A DNA stretch of 64,000 bases from Prostheceraeus crozeri (taxonomy: Eukaryota; Platyhelminthes; Polycladida; Euryleptidae): NCBI GenBank assembly GCA_907163375.1, contig CAJQUW010009323.1:620001-684000 (forward strand), read 5' to 3'. Positions 21,538 to 33,370 of the stretch are shown piece after piece. Every line of letters begins with the position of its first letter. The stretch's first letter is position 1. The notes beneath the pieces were generated by a model that made no database searches, was not told the origin of the DNA, and worked only from the letters and a program-made list of their open reading frames with translations. The position numbers and the translations under genes are program-made.

Positions 21538-24135
21538 ACCTGTCAATTCCTAATCCTCATTTCTAGCAGGGTTGAGTTCTACAGTCGACAGCCTTAAATA
21601 ATTCTTTGCAAAGCTCACTCTCATGTAGAGCTCGTACCGGCTCACACCCAGGATTCGATTACTACATGCGTGATCCGAGAGCAGTTGGGTAATGATCCGG
21701 TGTGATCCGGTAATAAAGTTTATGCCTACAATTGTTCAATGATTACAATCAATGCTTTAACTTAACTATTCATATTTTGTAGCCAAAAAGTGCCACATTA
21801 TCTTCCACCTGAAAAAGAATTCATGGCAAAGTTATAGGAAGGACAGGGCATAATCTGCAAAATTAGTAATCGTGAAATAATGATTCCTATTTGAGGAACT
21901 GTAGTCTAGGTCTACTAGTAAAATAAATATACATTTATGAGACAAGAGAGGGTTTACATTACATGATACTAACATTATCAACAGAAACATTGTCAGATAA
22001 ATTAGTAGTAATTCTTGTACTTAGTATGTAGGCCTATTAGTAAGTTCAAGCAAGTAAATTTTTCGGTCACTATACACAGTTAATACGCATTGCCATCTTC
22101 AAAATTCGGGATCCATACAGACTAAGTTGTTAAAAGTATAATGGCAGTGGACTGATCAGAATGATAGGTTAAATAAAGAATAAAAAAGGTGGATGTAATC
22201 CTTGTAATGAATATTTGAAAGTTTTTGAAGCTACTTGTAGGCCTAGGCTCCAAATGAACAATATTAGACTAAATTCAATAATGTAGTTAAAACAAAAACA
22301 AGTAAGTGACTGATGAAAACCCCAAAATTCAAACATCAAAAACGTAGCTAGCCTACATAAATAGCAGTGAGAAGAACGACCTCCACCATTGATTCAACCT
22401 AGCTTTCTTCTGCCTTCGTTACCGTTTTATATGTTAGCACCTTATTTTTGATGACTGAAGGTATTTGAATAATATTAGGTAACATACGTTGGCATAGTTA
22501 TCAAAGTATCGGCAATTTAAAATAATATTCCAATTCTTTGGCAGCCTCATACATAGTACATACACTTATATTGTAAAGCCGATATTTACTTTATACCATA
22601 TAATTGACTTTTCATAGAGATCACTTGTATTTCAAAAATGATGACAAATCTGGTGTAACAAAAAACCGTTAACAAATTACAGACAATTTATCTCAATTTG
22701 ATTCAAAATTTTGTAATACGAGTGAAAATAGACGTCAAGAATGAACGTACAAAATATCAATAGAAAGTCAACTGAACGTGCAAAATACCTAATAATTACC
22801 TACAGGGTACCGGTAAGTGAAAATCATCCGTAAATGAAAACAGTAATGTTTTCGTTATCAGTAAATTGGATGAGACGTGTGAACTGTGTTATACAGCATA
22901 TTTTGTCATATTAAGTCAAAATAATAATAACTTTTAATCACCCTGAATTTTTTTTCATAATCATCATCAGTGTCAATAGACAATAACAAAATATTCAAGT
23001 TGTCAGAAAAGTTGCTCCGTATCCTCTGTAAACCTAATGGTGGGATAAATTATGATTGATAAGAATCTGTACTACTTATACAATAAGCATTGCTTAAATG
23101 TTTAGTGACCAAAATAAGTTCGAACTGATCAAACTAAATCGATATACTGACACAATTTGACATTCGATTTTATCACAGAAACAATAATATAATGAAACAA
23201 ACTTATCTGACAACTTCTAATATTGATATACTCATGTTAATATAGAAACAGCTATGTCTCGAAAACAGTATTGTCTCAAAAATCGTTCTGCGGGCATCAA
23301 TGAAGAAATAGTATTCGCTTTCAAATAGTGCCACCGTAAACCAATGATATCCATTGGTTCAGCCGACGCGGAAAAAATATCCAGTGCAATTTTAGAGATG
23401 CTTTTAAAATGTACATGTATTTGATGAAGAGACTACCATTTTAGCGGATCCACAGCTTCTTTTTGCGCGCGAAGGGATAAATAGGATGACAGTTCTTTTT
23501 TTTAAATCCGCTGGTGGATTTCTTTCTGAAATAATTGAATATACCAGACTTAGTATTTGCATTGCTCGAGGATTCGACGCTCCCCTCCCTTTGAATGTAG
23601 GTTGCTGTTGCTACCCTCACTCAGCGAACTTATAAATATTGTATCGACGATTCCAGGACATTTGGATGAAGTTCAATAAAGAATTCCTTTTTTAATCTGA
23701 GATCTAACAGCACTACACAGATGTAATACTGTGAGTCATCTGTGAGATTGTAGTACGTCGTCAGACTTCAGAAAGGGGTTCTTTTAGGTTCACATCACTC
23801 TCTTCACCAATCTTATTCTCCAAAAATTTAAACAAGGTCAGAAAGGTAGGCATGGCTTCATTCAGGATATTTTGAGCCTGATATCCAAACATAAACGTTT
23901 ATCTTAGTTTGTTGGTTCAGGAGAGGAAAACCCACCATAAAGTTGTCGGATCATCGGATCGGCTCATGCCCATGTTCCGGAGCCGATCCCATAACAAAAT
24001 GTCGTGAATATGAGCCGGTCCGATAGCAGTTATCGGATCATGAGCCAAATGATCCGGTGATCCGATAGAAGCCCTACTTTTATGCCAATTGATAAGTTCC
24101 CTTCTCGTTCAAGCGAAAACAGTTGTTCACAGCTA
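21538..24135. other. no gene recognised; local GATCCGGT-type repeats
   Basis: AT-rich without long frames. Near 21690-21715 and 23945-24075 the words TGATCCGGT, ATCGGATC and CATGAGCC recur in direct and inverted order, a small degenerate repeat next to the split Tc1 element. No gene seen. Confidence 0.4.
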
Positions 24136-24432
24136 CAGTAGTGGCCAATTTAAAGGGCCCACCTCACTTTTCATGCTTTTTCCTACTTATACTTAATTAA
24201 ATTTACTGTTATAGCACTTCTTAGTGCCAAAATATTTAGAAATTAATTCATTATGATGAAAGATAAAGCAAATATGATATCCAGTCATAATTGGTATTGA
24301 AGACAACAATGCATGTCAATACTTAACGGTGAAACCTCTGTTCTTTATGACACTTTGTAGTCTACGTGGCATGCCCCGCACCAGAATCTTGCAGTACTCA
24401 TCTGTGATCTCCTGCGTCCAGACACGCTTGAT
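24136..24432 (-). mobile_element. Tc1-like fragment A: TIR plus transposase C-terminus
   Basis: It begins after TA with CAGTAGTGGCCAATTTAAAG (TIR). On the minus strand 24431-24316 encodes IKRVWTQEITDEYCKILV then RGMPRRLQSVIKNRGFTVKY and TGA, the standard C-terminal end of Tc1 transposases (VW..I....C..LV.SMPRR). It stops exactly where fragment B begins (24435). It contains precisely the part that B lacks. Confidence 0.8.
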
Positions 24433-24434
24433 TA

Positions 24435-25573
24435 CAATAGTGGCCAATTTAAAGGGCCTACTCACGCGGATATAGACAATTTATACTATTTGCTTTATGT
24501 GGCCTGTTAGATCTTAAATGGATGATTTAATGATGAAAAACTTGATAGTTTGATGCTTTTAGCGTGTGATGGTGTTCCGGGTGAAAGTTATCTAGCTGAC
24601 TTCGTTGCGGCAGGGACAATTACGAAGGAAAACAATAGCTTTCAGGTCATCCATCGAGTACCTATGGCATTGGTTCGAAAATCGAGTGACCAGCTGATGC
24701 GTGGTCAGATGATTCCGCTGCACAATGAGGGATATTCTCAAGGAGCAATTTCTGAACGTCTCAAAGTGTCCAGGAAAGCAGTTAGAAAAGCAATCTCATC
24801 TCCAAACTCTAAGTGTTCCGCATGCGGAAGACTCCGAAAAAGTACTAAACGACAGGACCGAGTTCTTAAAGTCCTCATCACCCGGAACCCTCGATCTTCA
24901 TCACTAAAACTATCCAAAGAAATCAGTGATATTGGTGGAGTGGAGCTAAGTGCGAGGACCATTCGCAGAAGGCTTAAAAAAGGATTTTGGACTTGTCGCT
25001 CGTAGGCCTGCGAAAGTACCCTTGATCATTGAGAATCAGTGAAGATTGCGCCTGAAATTCTGTCGCGATCATCTGGATAAGGATGCCGAGTGGTGGGATC
25101 GTGTCATGTTCTCAGACGAGAGCACCTTTCAGCAAGTCCGCTGTGGTGGCTTGGGTTACGTCCGCCGTAGGATTGGTCAGCGCTTCGACCCGCATTTCAC
25201 ACAGAAGACGGTGAAGCATCCGCCATCAGTGATGATATGCGGATCAATCACTTCCCGTGGACGATGCGGCTTGGAGCTGTTCTGTAAAGGAGAGAAAGTC
25301 AACGCAAGTCGCTACCTCCAAATCCTCGAAGAGAAGGTGCTCCTTCATATGGAGATCAGTGAAACAACAATATTTCAGCAGGATTCAGCGCCTTGTCATA
25401 CCGCGAAAGTTGTCAAGCGGTGGTTCAATGAACACGATGTCGCTCTGCTGCCCAACTGGCCTCCCAACTCACCGGACCTCCATGTCATCGAAAATTGTTG
25501 GGTTCTCATGAAGCAGAAGGTCGCCGCACATCAACCATCTTCAGAAAAGGAACTTCGCGAGACACATGTAATT
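24435..25573 (+). mobile_element. Tc1-like fragment B: TIR plus transposase without C-terminus
   Basis: It starts after TA (24433-24434) with CAATAGTGGCCAATTTAAAG, almost identical to the start of fragment A and in the same orientation on the plus strand. It carries 5' leader and the transposase up to KELRE, then unrelated sequence. No right-hand TIR is found downstream. Confidence 0.8.
24664..25567 (+). pseudogene. Tc1-like transposase, DD35E spacing, frameshifted
   Basis: From ATG 24664 an N-terminal helix-turn-helix pair (NEGYSQGAISERLKVSRKAV) is followed by a second DNA-binding region (SARTIRRRLKKG). A one-base insertion in an A-run near 24976 shifts the frame: DFGLVARRPAKVPLI continues in frame +1, an in-frame TGA follows near 25038, then the catalytic core. 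MFSDEST gives the first Asp, FQQDSAPCHTAKVVKRWF the second, and SPDLHVIENCW the Glu, with 35 residues between the second Asp and the Glu. The end (about 35 residues) is missing and sits inverted upstream as fragment A. Dead copy. Confidence 0.85.
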
Positions 25574-25792
25574 TCTAAGAATCAGCTATCTAAATAAAAT
25601 TGTTTATTCGAAGCTATCGAAATAGTTATTTATATAGTTTAATAGCTATAACCCATCCCTGACATTATGTACCATGTCTGTTTGCTCTCTGAATCCGATT
25701 CTTGAAGAAATGTGACCCGCTGCATAATTTGTATAGAAAATCAAGTACAAGGGACCGATTCATATATTTCAAGACGAAGTGACAGTTAAAAT

Positions 25793-25826
25793 CACACGAG
25801 GCCTTTCGTCCGCTCTAAGTCGTGTG
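25793..25826 (-). ncRNA. degenerate hammerhead-like hairpin of PLE-3
   Basis: The minus strand reads CACACGA - CTTAGAGCGGAC - GAAA - GGCC - TCGTGTG. The 7-bp stem I is perfect and GAAA is present, but the CUGANGA box is CUUAGAG and the base before the presumed cleavage site is not UH. It has the same position and strand relation to the coding part as in PLE-1. Probably inactive. Confidence 0.3.
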
Positions 25827-25892
25827 TTGACGCGCAACTGGTGTAAATCAGAGGAACATAACTTAATAACATGCAGTGTGAGACAAGGACGG

Positions 25893-26654
25893 TAAGTGGA
25901 CAGGAATCAATGCTATTGCCATGGCAACCCAAAGGCAATCACAAACTGCTGCTGGACGCACAGGTCAGTAGCAATCGCTTGAATGACCAGAGCCTCTATA
26001 AACAAAGCACACTTTTGACATCGGATATACACAAAATCTAAGGCCTCAGCCACACTGCGAGCTTTTCCAAGCGTTTCCGAGCAAAGCGTTTTGCAGCAAA
26101 TATAAAGTCATCACTACAGCAGTTGCAGACTGCCACACTGCGAGCAAAGCAAACGAGAGCGATTAATAGCTTGTGGAGATACGTTTGCTCGAGACGCTCG
26201 TGTTTGCTCGTGTTTGTTTTGCTTTCAGTGTGGCTGAGGCCTTAAAGCGCTCTGTGACGCCTGAGACGTCCGTCACAACGTTGGCAAGTAAATGACGAGC
26301 AATAGAGCTCTCGGGCAAAAACTTGGATCGAGGAGGAGCACTCCTCCCTTCCAACAATCACTTGGGTAGATGCTCCTTGACCCGTTCACCTAAGGATCTT
26401 TCCGTTCTGCCAATATACTTGCTACTGCAAGCGCACTCAAATTTATAAATAACTTTAGAATAGGCAGAAACAGGAAGTTTATCCTTGGGTGAACTAGCCG
26501 GAACAAGTGAGGTCGAAAAGGTAACAACCGATTTCACTACCGGTACACGCTGAAGAAGAGCACGAGTAGAACGCTTTACAAACTGAGCTGTTCTATCACC
26601 AGTAAAAGGGAGCTTCATATGAAAAATCTTTCTCTCAGGACCAAACACAGGCAA
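25893..26654 (-). pseudogene. PLE-3 GIY-YIG endonuclease region, broken by a stop and a MITE
   Basis: The minus strand from 26654 encodes a linker (KLPFTGDRTAQFVKRSTRAL), then VIYKFECACSSKYIGRTERS and LGERVKEHLPK: the GIY-YIG core with CxC. A TGA (26358-26360) replaces an expected Trp codon, and the frame continues LLEGRSAPPRSKFLPESSIA, RHLLANVVTDV. Near 26245 the MITE interrupts. Beyond it (25893-26038) the reading resumes with EALVIQAIATDLCVQQQF then VIAFGLPW, the usual PLE C-terminal signature, after an additional frame change. The RT palm is missing. Non-functional. Confidence 0.75.
26041..26242. mobile_element. 202-bp MITE with TA duplication
   Basis: The ends AGGCCTCAGCCACACTG (left) and CAGTGTGGCTGAGGCCT (right) are perfect inverted repeats flanked by TA (26039-26040, 26243-26244). 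Internal copies of CCACACTGCGAGC occur at about 26049 and 26123. It is inserted in the PLE-3 coding region and is therefore younger than that PLE. TA preference suggests Tc1/mariner mobilisation, but no autonomous partner with these ends is in the window. Confidence 0.85.
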
Positions 26655-26728
26655 AGGGTTCTGATTTTAACTGTCACTTTGTCTTGAAATATATGAATCG
26701 ATCATTTGTACTTGGCTTTCTATACAAA

Positions 26729-28728
26729 TCCGATTCTTGTTGTCCTTGTCATTCTTGGAAACAGTCTGATTTATTACAAAAGGACATAGTCTGTTCCTTC
26801 TTCCTCTGTCTTGTCATAAAAGGACTGGTCTCAGACAATGTATCAGACATTTGCCACATAAGGTCAGACAGCAGCAGTCATTTCGACCTCATAATGTTTT
26901 GATGAATTGTCGAGGTTTCCTTATAGACAATCCATGTTATTTCCATGTCAATTTTTACTTTCTCCAATAAGCGACTTGAAGATAATTATTTATTTTGTTC
27001 CGATCATATAATTTTTGTTCCATCGAGTCAAAAGGCTTGCATAATGAAATGAATTAAATTCCACTTACACGTGCTTTCCGTAAGAAAATGAACTTAACAA
27101 AGCCTATCAGATGATTCGGGTAGTGTAGTGAAACCAGCCCATTCTTATCTGATATGTTTGAATTTCAGTGTGGTACGTTTGCGAATCTTTCCTTATCAAT
27201 TTACATGTGTCCTTTCAAAATTGTATGAAGGCAGAGCTACAACTTGAACCAATCTCTCACTCAATAACGGAGGTTGGTGCGTTGCAATGCCAGGGTTTCT
27301 AAATGTCAGCCGTTGAAAATTCATTGCCAGTGATAAGTCTAGGCTAATTCCTGGGAACTAGACAAAACATGGTGGTGATAAGGGTCGTGAGGGATGACAA
27401 GAATTCATACCTTGAAATCAAAGGCCTTTGAATTCATAACACAGTATGAATAATACTTTTATACTTCTTTACCTTTATCATTTAAAAACATCAGAGTATC
27501 AGATTGCACCATTCATTTTCCATAAATATTTTATTAGAAATATGGAGAGAATCAATTATAGAATTGAGGTTATTTTCACAGGTGAAAGGATGTTAAAACT
27601 GAAGATGTTGACATATTGAAAAGATGATTAACCTAAGTTAGTGGTCTCCAATTTAATAAGTACTTCTGGAAAAAAAATTTGAGCACATGAAAAATTGATA
27701 GTCTGTCAATGCAATTTTTGATTGCAGGTGTTAGGTTACAGATAGTAAAATTGTTAGCATCAAAACTGATGACTGATGCCAGCTCATATGGTGGTCTCAT
27801 CAGATGGTCCCCTCATTTGATTCAAGAGATGCTTTCTAATCAATTGAAGAAATGCCTCTTCGACTTCAATCCACAGTCAATAACTCAAAATATTCGTTGG
27901 CTGTCTGTAGCCCACATGCATCAATTTATCCTTTGGAAATACATGGGATTTTTTCATTGCAGATCTCTGCCGGATTTCCAAGTGACCAAATTCTGTAAAT
28001 CACGCATCAAAATGTGCCTAAAACATCATAGATTTAAACCTTTTCTTCTAAAGAATACTTACATGTATCAGCAACAAACAGAAGTATGATTTCTGATGAT
28101 GACCTAGCAACACTCGTAAAGGCATCTTATTGCCGCATTTGAATTGTTGTACTGATGTTATCAATCTGATTTTGTGATTGTTTTTGGAAATCGTTTCAAT
28201 GCTGCCATGTGATTTCTAGCAGATCATGAAGTGGTGTCAAGATTTCATGATTATCTACAGACTTCGGATGGTGCTGTCACATTTAAAATACTGATTGCAA
28301 CGAATTCAATCGAATTCCTGGAGCAGCTATGAAGAATGGTTTGCAGACTTGGAATCGAACTCAGTAACCGAGAGAGACTAATGCGACCTGAAAATCACTA
28401 AGTCACTGGATTCACCAATTTCATCAGATTTATTTCAATATTGCATGTTTCACGTTTAAGATGAAATAACAAAATCATGTAAGAAAGGCTACAAGAGATT
28501 GTTTAATGTGGTGCAAATCATCTATCATCCATTATTTCTATCACTATTCATTTCTAATATATCTTTCACTATTTCGTTGCTTCATGTGTAAATGAATTAT
28601 AAGTCAACTTATTCCACAAGTTTTCGATAGGCCCTATATGCCCTGTAGATCAAAGATAACTGGCATGGCAGTGTTACGTTTTCATTAGGTATTTAGTCAT
28701 AATGTCAACGTTTTGTGTAGAATTACAA
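26729..28728. other. no gene recognised
   Basis: The longest frame is 126 codons (27709-28089, plus; includes LIRWSPHLIQEML and SVAHMHQFILWKYMG). I do not recognise it and see no splice signals supporting an exon. A weak tRNA-like segment is at 28345-28410. Confidence 0.4.
28345..28410 (-). repeat. possible tRNA-derived SINE remnant
   Basis: The minus strand contains GGTTACTGAGTTCGATTCC (box B-like) preceded at an appropriate distance by TGACTTAGTGATTTTCAGG (poor box A). Only one copy is seen and the cloverleaf is not convincing. Confidence 0.25.
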
Positions 28729-29702
28729 ACGATGTGACAGGAGAGGTCGTTTCATTTTAACAAATCCCATTGTATTTCTCGACGGTTTCTGAAGTATTTT
28801 TGCATGAAATTTCAACGAAAATCATGGTCTAAAAATCTTACGATTAGCCGTCTTCGAGGATATCACGAAGATTCGAAATGGCGGACATAACACCAAAACT
28901 GCCTTCTAAAGTTCATTTAAAAAATTCACCACTATTTCGTCATCAGTTCCCTTTGAAGTTTGCCCTGCTCCTTTCAAATAAAATTGTTGGAAAATCATGC
29001 AGTCAGCCCTTTTTGAGAAAGTCACGAAAGTTCTAAATGGAGGATGGAAAGCCGAAACTGCTTTTCTTTGGCACGATTAAAAAAACCACAACTGCTTCGT
29101 CAACAGTTCCCTTTCGAGAAAATGACAAAAATTCAAATTGATGGACAGAAAACCGAAATCACATCACGGGGCTCGATTGATATGCATTATGTATTAATTA
29201 CAAGTCGCATTGGTCGGATCAATCTGATGCCGACCACTGACTCAAGCATCTTGACCTGCACACAAACAAGAAGATTCAGAATATGACCTTTGCAAAGATT
29301 TCTGACGAGCCTTGTGACATCTAAGGTTTGTTATCAATACACTATGCCTATTGATCGAGCCCCAGAAAGCAGTTTCGGTTGCACGTATATCCGCTTTTTT
29401 GAATTTCCTCATTTTCTCGAAAAGGCCTGAAGGCATGATTTTCTAACAAATACATTTTAAAAGAGCAGATCAAATTACATAAAGAACTTCTGGCGCAGCA
29501 GTGAGGAATTTTTTCAATCGAGCCCTAGAATGCAGTTTTGGTTTTTCTGTCCGCCTTTTCAAATCTTCGTGATTTTCTCGAGAAGTCGCATGATATTTAG
29601 ACCATGACTTTCGTCGAAAATGTCATGCAATAATGCATCAGAAACCGTCGAGAAATATAATAGGACATCTTTTAAATGAAACCGCCCCTCCTGACACAAC
29701 GT
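28729..29702. mobile_element. fold-back element with tandem-repeat arms, 974 bp
   Basis: The ends ACGATGTGACAGGAG and (complement) ACGTTGTGTCAGGAG start two inverted arms of roughly 400-450 bp that meet near 29240-29290. Within the left arm three diverged units of about 150 bp follow one another, each with a (G/A)AAATTC-(A/T)AATGG-GGA-(A/G)AA-CCGAAACTGC-like part and a TTCGTCA-CAGTTCCCTTT-GAG part. The right arm mirrors them. Open frames inside (29044-29286 plus, 29242-29436 minus) are similar to each other only because the arms are inverted copies, so I do not call them genes. Confidence 0.75.
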
Positions 29703-32700
29703 GTGGGGTAGTCATTGACGATGAAACTGCTGCCTAATGAATAATAGTGTGCTATACATATGCTAGTCTGTTATAAGTAGGCTCATTCATGACTGTTTAA
29801 TGTCTTTAATAATAATTGACTCTGTAGACTATCCGACTACGTGAATGTTGTCCCCAGCCCAAATTTGGAATTACTTATGTATACGTTGCTTTTCCAAAAT
29901 GAAAGAGTTTAGCAGGGTCACCTATTTTACAGCCACTTGACCCGATGAGTCGACGCTCGTTCCACCGCTGATGATCGTATCCTTCTTCAAAGCTCCACAT
30001 AAATCGCTATTTCAATGTTCCTGCATCGATTGCATCGAAATGATAAACAGCTCATCAAAACTAAAAATGGCTGAAACTAATCACTGACTGTAGGCCTACA
30101 TAGTACTCCCCTGAACCAACTGTATAGCCTACATAAAATATGACGCGATATGGAGGGGTTTCTTCCAAGGTGCTTCGATTAATAATTTTAGGAAATGAAT
30201 AATATTTACATTTCACTCTGCAAAATGAAATGAATCGAAGGAATAAAGCGAATGATCTGCTATTCATGTGTGAATTTCATCAAGTGCATGAGGAAAGTGT
30301 AATGCAAATGGCATTAAGCAAGTGACTTTAATGTCTCCAATCTTAATAGTATTGTATCATCGTCTTCTTGTTGAGTAATTTAAACAAAAAGTAGCTAAGA
30401 CACTTTCAAAATATATTTATGGAGCGAACTTGACATCCCTCAAGTGCGGATTTTCAATCTGACACATTTTTAAGAATGACAGATATAAAAACTAGTACGG
30501 ATATATTGCTATCATCCATTGATGGTAACTGAAAGAAGATTAATTTATTTCTGCATCACGGTCAGTAGGAGCCAGGCGTCCCTCAAGTCAAGTCAGGTCA
30601 GCTTCTTCAATGTTCAATTAATTTTGGTCACATCCGGGGACTCTCTTCACGCATAACATGGATTTCATAATAAGGTGTCATGAGCATTCAAAATTCAATC
30701 AGCAAACATCTTACAGGGGATAGTGAGCAGGGTTAGTGAAATTGTGCGAAGGAAGAAGGCCATAAGCGTTGCATCTTCTCACTTAACTCTTCTCCAAACT
30801 TCTACAAATAAGTAATTCAATCTAAATATTAATTGACTTATTGATATTAATATCAATGAAATATTAATGAAGCAGAAAGGGCACATTATTCATTGACTAC
30901 AAACTGACGTACATAGGTGGCCACTGGTGATTAATAACTATAGCTCGCACGGATGAATGTGTGCCAAACGTAAATAAGATACATGACGTTTCGTGGAACA
31001 CCCAATAGTTAAAGAAGCCAGTATTTTCCGCAGATGAATTCTGGACAATTCCATCACTTCGTGTAAGTCTGACCGTTTAGACGTTGACGTTAAACAAAAG
31101 TAACTTCTTTTGAAAGTGAACAAAGTCCCGAATCCATAGGTCTATTCTACAAAAGATAACGAATTGAAAGCCTTTATCACATTCATCTGCATGCACATGT
31201 ACGTCATCTTTATCTAGGTCACAATTTAATATTGTCTGTCGAAGAATTTACGCGGCAAACCCACTCGTTCTATCATAGCAGTGAATGGCGCTGATGTCAC
31301 ATGTTTAAATAGGAATGCTTACAGTATATCCGGACTTTCCATTGGCTTCCAGATAACTTATAACGTCTTATCATTGTCTCAGTACCAGATGAACAGCACG
31401 TAGTGTATAATCTATCCGTCGAAAGGTGAAACAGTGTATTCGAAAGCATAAAAGCCATGTGGTGGTACATTTCAAAACGTCTTCATCAACAGTTACAACT
31501 GCGTGAGGATGCATCAACGAATGTACCTTGTACATGTTCATGTTGTGATCACAATGCATCTTTGTCTTCAACACCAAATCAAATTCCCAAGAAGCATGGC
31601 GCGAATGAGAAAGGAAGCTCCGAGACATCTCCCGTAACTATAGCAAAGAAGAACTGACAGCTTTGTGATATTATTCAAGTAGTCACTCTTTGTATCTTAT
31701 AATTTGGATTCTGGATTTGATATTACATTTGTGTCAATGTGCAGCATTTATACACATGTCAAATTAAGCTACCGCCATTATGCATGCTCTATCGTTGATA
31801 TCTATACCTAATTCATCGCTGATCTTTGCAGTGTATAGGTCACCTTAAATGGGACTACTTCTTAACATCGTTGCATTTGATCTTGTGCGAATATATGTCA
31901 CCATTCAAATAATGACACTCCTGGCAGGAGGATTCTTTTGAGCTATTAATATCGTTCATTTCATGATAGTGCATGCAATAAAGTTGAATTATGTTCGCTG
32001 GGTCAAATATGTTCTCTTCCTTTCATGGTACTGTTAAAATTTTTGTTTATATAAAGTAATTTGGTACTTTACACTCCAAAATTTTCCAGTGACCTATGTC
32101 ACTTTACTTGGTGCTTGAAATCAAATCAAAACTATGGAGTTTCAATATCTTTAGCTCCTATGCAGATCTATGATGTAAATGCAGGCATGCCCATCAGCTC
32201 TACCAGGATGTGATTGGAATGGGCTTCCTCAATACAGTCACGGCCAGAACTAGTCTCGAGGGGCTACGTCCATTGAGTACAACGCAAATTCAGGCCTAAA
32301 GTCTGACGAACCAGAGGATTGACACAACATTAAATGTACACTCAGTAAGCTGAGATCGTAAAGAGTCGAGCGATGTGCACAATATTTTCATTTGACGAAT
32401 TTACCACTAAGAAAATTGACTTAAAGAAATGCACTTTTCATTTGACAGGCCTGCCTGCAATCTGACCGTAGAAGTTCGTAGGTTCGCGGAACTATTTCTG
32501 CAATACGGTGGCTTGCTCAATCACGCAAGTGAGAGATGAATCTCTATCGCTTGCTACCATTGCACACAATAACAGGGATAGGATTATGTCCGTTCTAAAC
32601 TAACCCACACACAAGTGAATCTATCGCTGTGATCCTATCTTTTTCAGTACGTCGCACTGGCATCTGACCAAAGCTTCCATGGCATTCACTTATAGTAGAC

Positions 32701-32756
32701 ATATGTGTGCCATGTCATTATAACACACGCGATGTGACTACTCTTCCCTTCTGAGT
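29703..32756. other. no gene recognised
   Basis: AT-rich with only short frames. The plus-strand frame 31457-31657 and the minus frame 31371-31628 overlap and lack motifs. A GACGTTTCGTGGAAC near 30983 resembles a PLE tail word but has no pairing partner. Confidence 0.45.
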
Positions 32757-33370
32757 TGATCATAAGAAACGGACCACCCATTTTTCGCAGAAATTCAATC
32801 GATTCTCATGTCTTCCAATCGTGTCGGACAACGACGTGTCATACATCATGCGAGAGCTTGCATTCTCAGCTTTACAATGAGCTATGATAGACTTGGATCT
32901 GTTATTGTAATTGTTGAGCAGACCACAAAATATGAAAATCACTCAATTTATAGATCGCAATTTTTTCAATCAGAAGACATGTGTGTATAATAATGAATCA
33001 GGCACGGGGAGAGCACTTTCTGATTTCTCTTTTGACATACTGGTCATCAAAATCGGTCACTAATAAAAAATTAGTGATATCGTGCAGTTGTAACAAAATC
33101 ATAACCCTTTTGGTTGAAAATGTTAAGCTCTCACTTTTTCATCAAAAATGTTCATGTTCTGGTGTCTTCTAAATCTTTGCGATTGTTAGGAGTGCGAATA
33201 TGTAAGTTCTATTCAAGTAAGTTCAATAATTCTTTTTCAAACTTTTTCCTTTTTCTCATTTCCGCTGAAGTACACAAGCACAATGTGGGTGAACGCATGT
33301 TCAAAACAAAACAATTAGCAATGGCATCTCTTTGTTTTCTAATCGCGATGCAGATTGCTTAAACGAGCTA
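32757..33370. repeat. single-arm copy of the 45.9-46.9 kb fold-back family
   Basis: It aligns along its length with 45911-46350 (same strand) and with the complement of 46530-46970: shared GAAATTCAATCGATTCTCAT, ATCACTCAATTTA-A-ATCGCAAT, CTCTTTTGA-AT-CTGGTC-TCAAAATCGGT, TTTTGGTTGAAAATG and ATATG-AAGTTCTATTCAA blocks. No second arm follows, so this copy is half of a fold-back or a truncated one. Open frames within it are not conserved between copies. Confidence 0.65.

Larger units (their letters stand above)
25728..26728 (-). mobile_element. Penelope-like element PLE-3, truncated, short inverted arms, MITE inside
   Basis: The arms at 25728-25796 and 26663-26728 are inverted copies (TTTGTATAGAAA...ATTCATATATTTCAAGAC-AAGTGACAGTTAAAATCA). 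Between them, on the minus strand, is the C-terminal part of a PLE polyprotein with GIY-YIG, a 202-bp MITE, the rest of the coding sequence, and a hammerhead-like hairpin. It differs in sequence from PLE-1 and PLE-2, so it is a third lineage. Confidence 0.75.

Noticed and set aside
27709-28089. 126-codon plus-strand frame
   Set aside because: No recognised motif, no ATG context or splice evidence; kept only as a remark.
29044-29436. Similar peptides on opposite strands (FEKM-K-Q and FEKMRKFKK)
   Set aside because: The similarity follows from the inverted arms of the fold-back element; there are no start or splice signals.
30975-31000. GACGTTTCGTGG, a PLE-tail-like GAAACGTC on the minus strand
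   Set aside because: No pairing stem I and no CUGANGA-like box upstream, so likely chance.
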